DNA from: CAYRWR01 sp964537555
Lineage (GTDB): Bacteria; Spirochaetota; Brevinematia; Brevinematales; CAYRWR01
Reading direction: 5' to 3'
Length of the DNA: 64,000 nucleotides
Assembly (NCBI GenBank): GCA_964537555.1
Contig: CAZIAD010000011.1
Location: 25,745-89,744, forward strand
In this document: piece by piece, positions 63,981 to 64,000 of the stretch
How the letters are laid out: every line of letters begins with the position of its first letter
Position numbering within the stretch: position 1 is the first letter of the stretch
The notes under the pieces: model-generated
Databases searched by the model: none
The model's input: only the letters and a program-made list of their open reading frames with translations
Told to the model about the DNA's origin: nothing
Position numbers and translations under genes: made by a program

Positions 63981-64000
63981 ATATTATCCTTAATCCATTT

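Noticed and set aside
1..64000. tRNA or rRNA genes, CRISPR arrays, integrases or intact transposases.
   Set aside because: I scanned by eye and saw none; a tRNA or small RNA without an obvious shape could still be missed.

Overview
The window looks like a chromosomal piece of a free-living or host-associated spirochaete (Spirochaetota), judged by gene content and not by any database search. The signs are a flgN-flgK-flgL unit followed by fliW-csrA, an XPB-type helicase beside a protein resembling the XPB N-terminal region, several long TPR proteins, a GlgD-like/tocopherol-cyclase-like/MtnA cluster, many exported proteins with SH3-like modules, and outer-membrane barrels. Base composition is intermediate, except for an AT-rich island near 32.6-34.0 kb. 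Clean sigma70-like promoters (TTGxxx, 16-17 nt spacer, TAxxxT) precede many units. I saw no tRNA, rRNA, CRISPR array, prophage or intact transposase.

Layout. 1-4.3 kb: FecR-domain protein, outer-membrane barrel, and an SLC12-like transporter (all minus). 4.5-10.9 kb: sugar ABC importer (binding protein and two permeases with unusually large extra domains, no ATPase gene) and a diguanylate cyclase. 10.9-20.2 kb (minus): three TPR proteins, one fused to a degenerate Mrr-like nuclease fold, then GerMN and PtsN proteins and the XPB pair. 20.4-26.6 kb (minus): an apparent six-gene unit of ACT-like regulator, tocopherol-cyclase-like protein, GlgD-like protein, mtnA, WecG/TagA glycosyltransferase and acyl-CoA ligase. 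26.7-31.2 kb (minus): DUF2259-like pair, orphan CdiI-type immunity protein, acetate-type symporter with its DUF485 partner. 31.5-36.4 kb is the accessory region: hicBA, a mosaic lipoprotein gene, a truncated gene, an AAA/DUF4143 ATPase flanked by about 111-bp direct repeats, and about 1 kb of decayed sequence. 36.4-45.6 kb (plus): flagellar hook-filament junction genes, fliW-csrA, bactofilin, STAS protein, dxr, a stand-alone class III cyclase domain, class II aldolase and a PNPOx-like protein. 45.7-64 kb (minus): mainly exported proteins of unknown role, interleaved with enzymes (avtA, DHFR-like, aldo/keto reductase, RimK fusion, ferritin-like), corA and a ferric-reductase-like flavocytochrome next to two exported paralogues.

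How they work together. The best-defined modules are flagellar assembly and its FliW/CsrA post-transcriptional switch, sugar import, cell-envelope proteins, and nucleotide signalling (a GGDEF protein, a class III cyclase fold, and a separate copy of the tail domain normally found on adenylate cyclases). The observations most worth a second look are a compact 230-bp unit at 54.33-54.56 kb (strong promoter, operator-like palindrome, 18-codon ORF, terminator), a near-perfect intrinsic terminator inside the gene just upstream of dxr, and the repeat-flanked, apparently leaderless ATPase gene.
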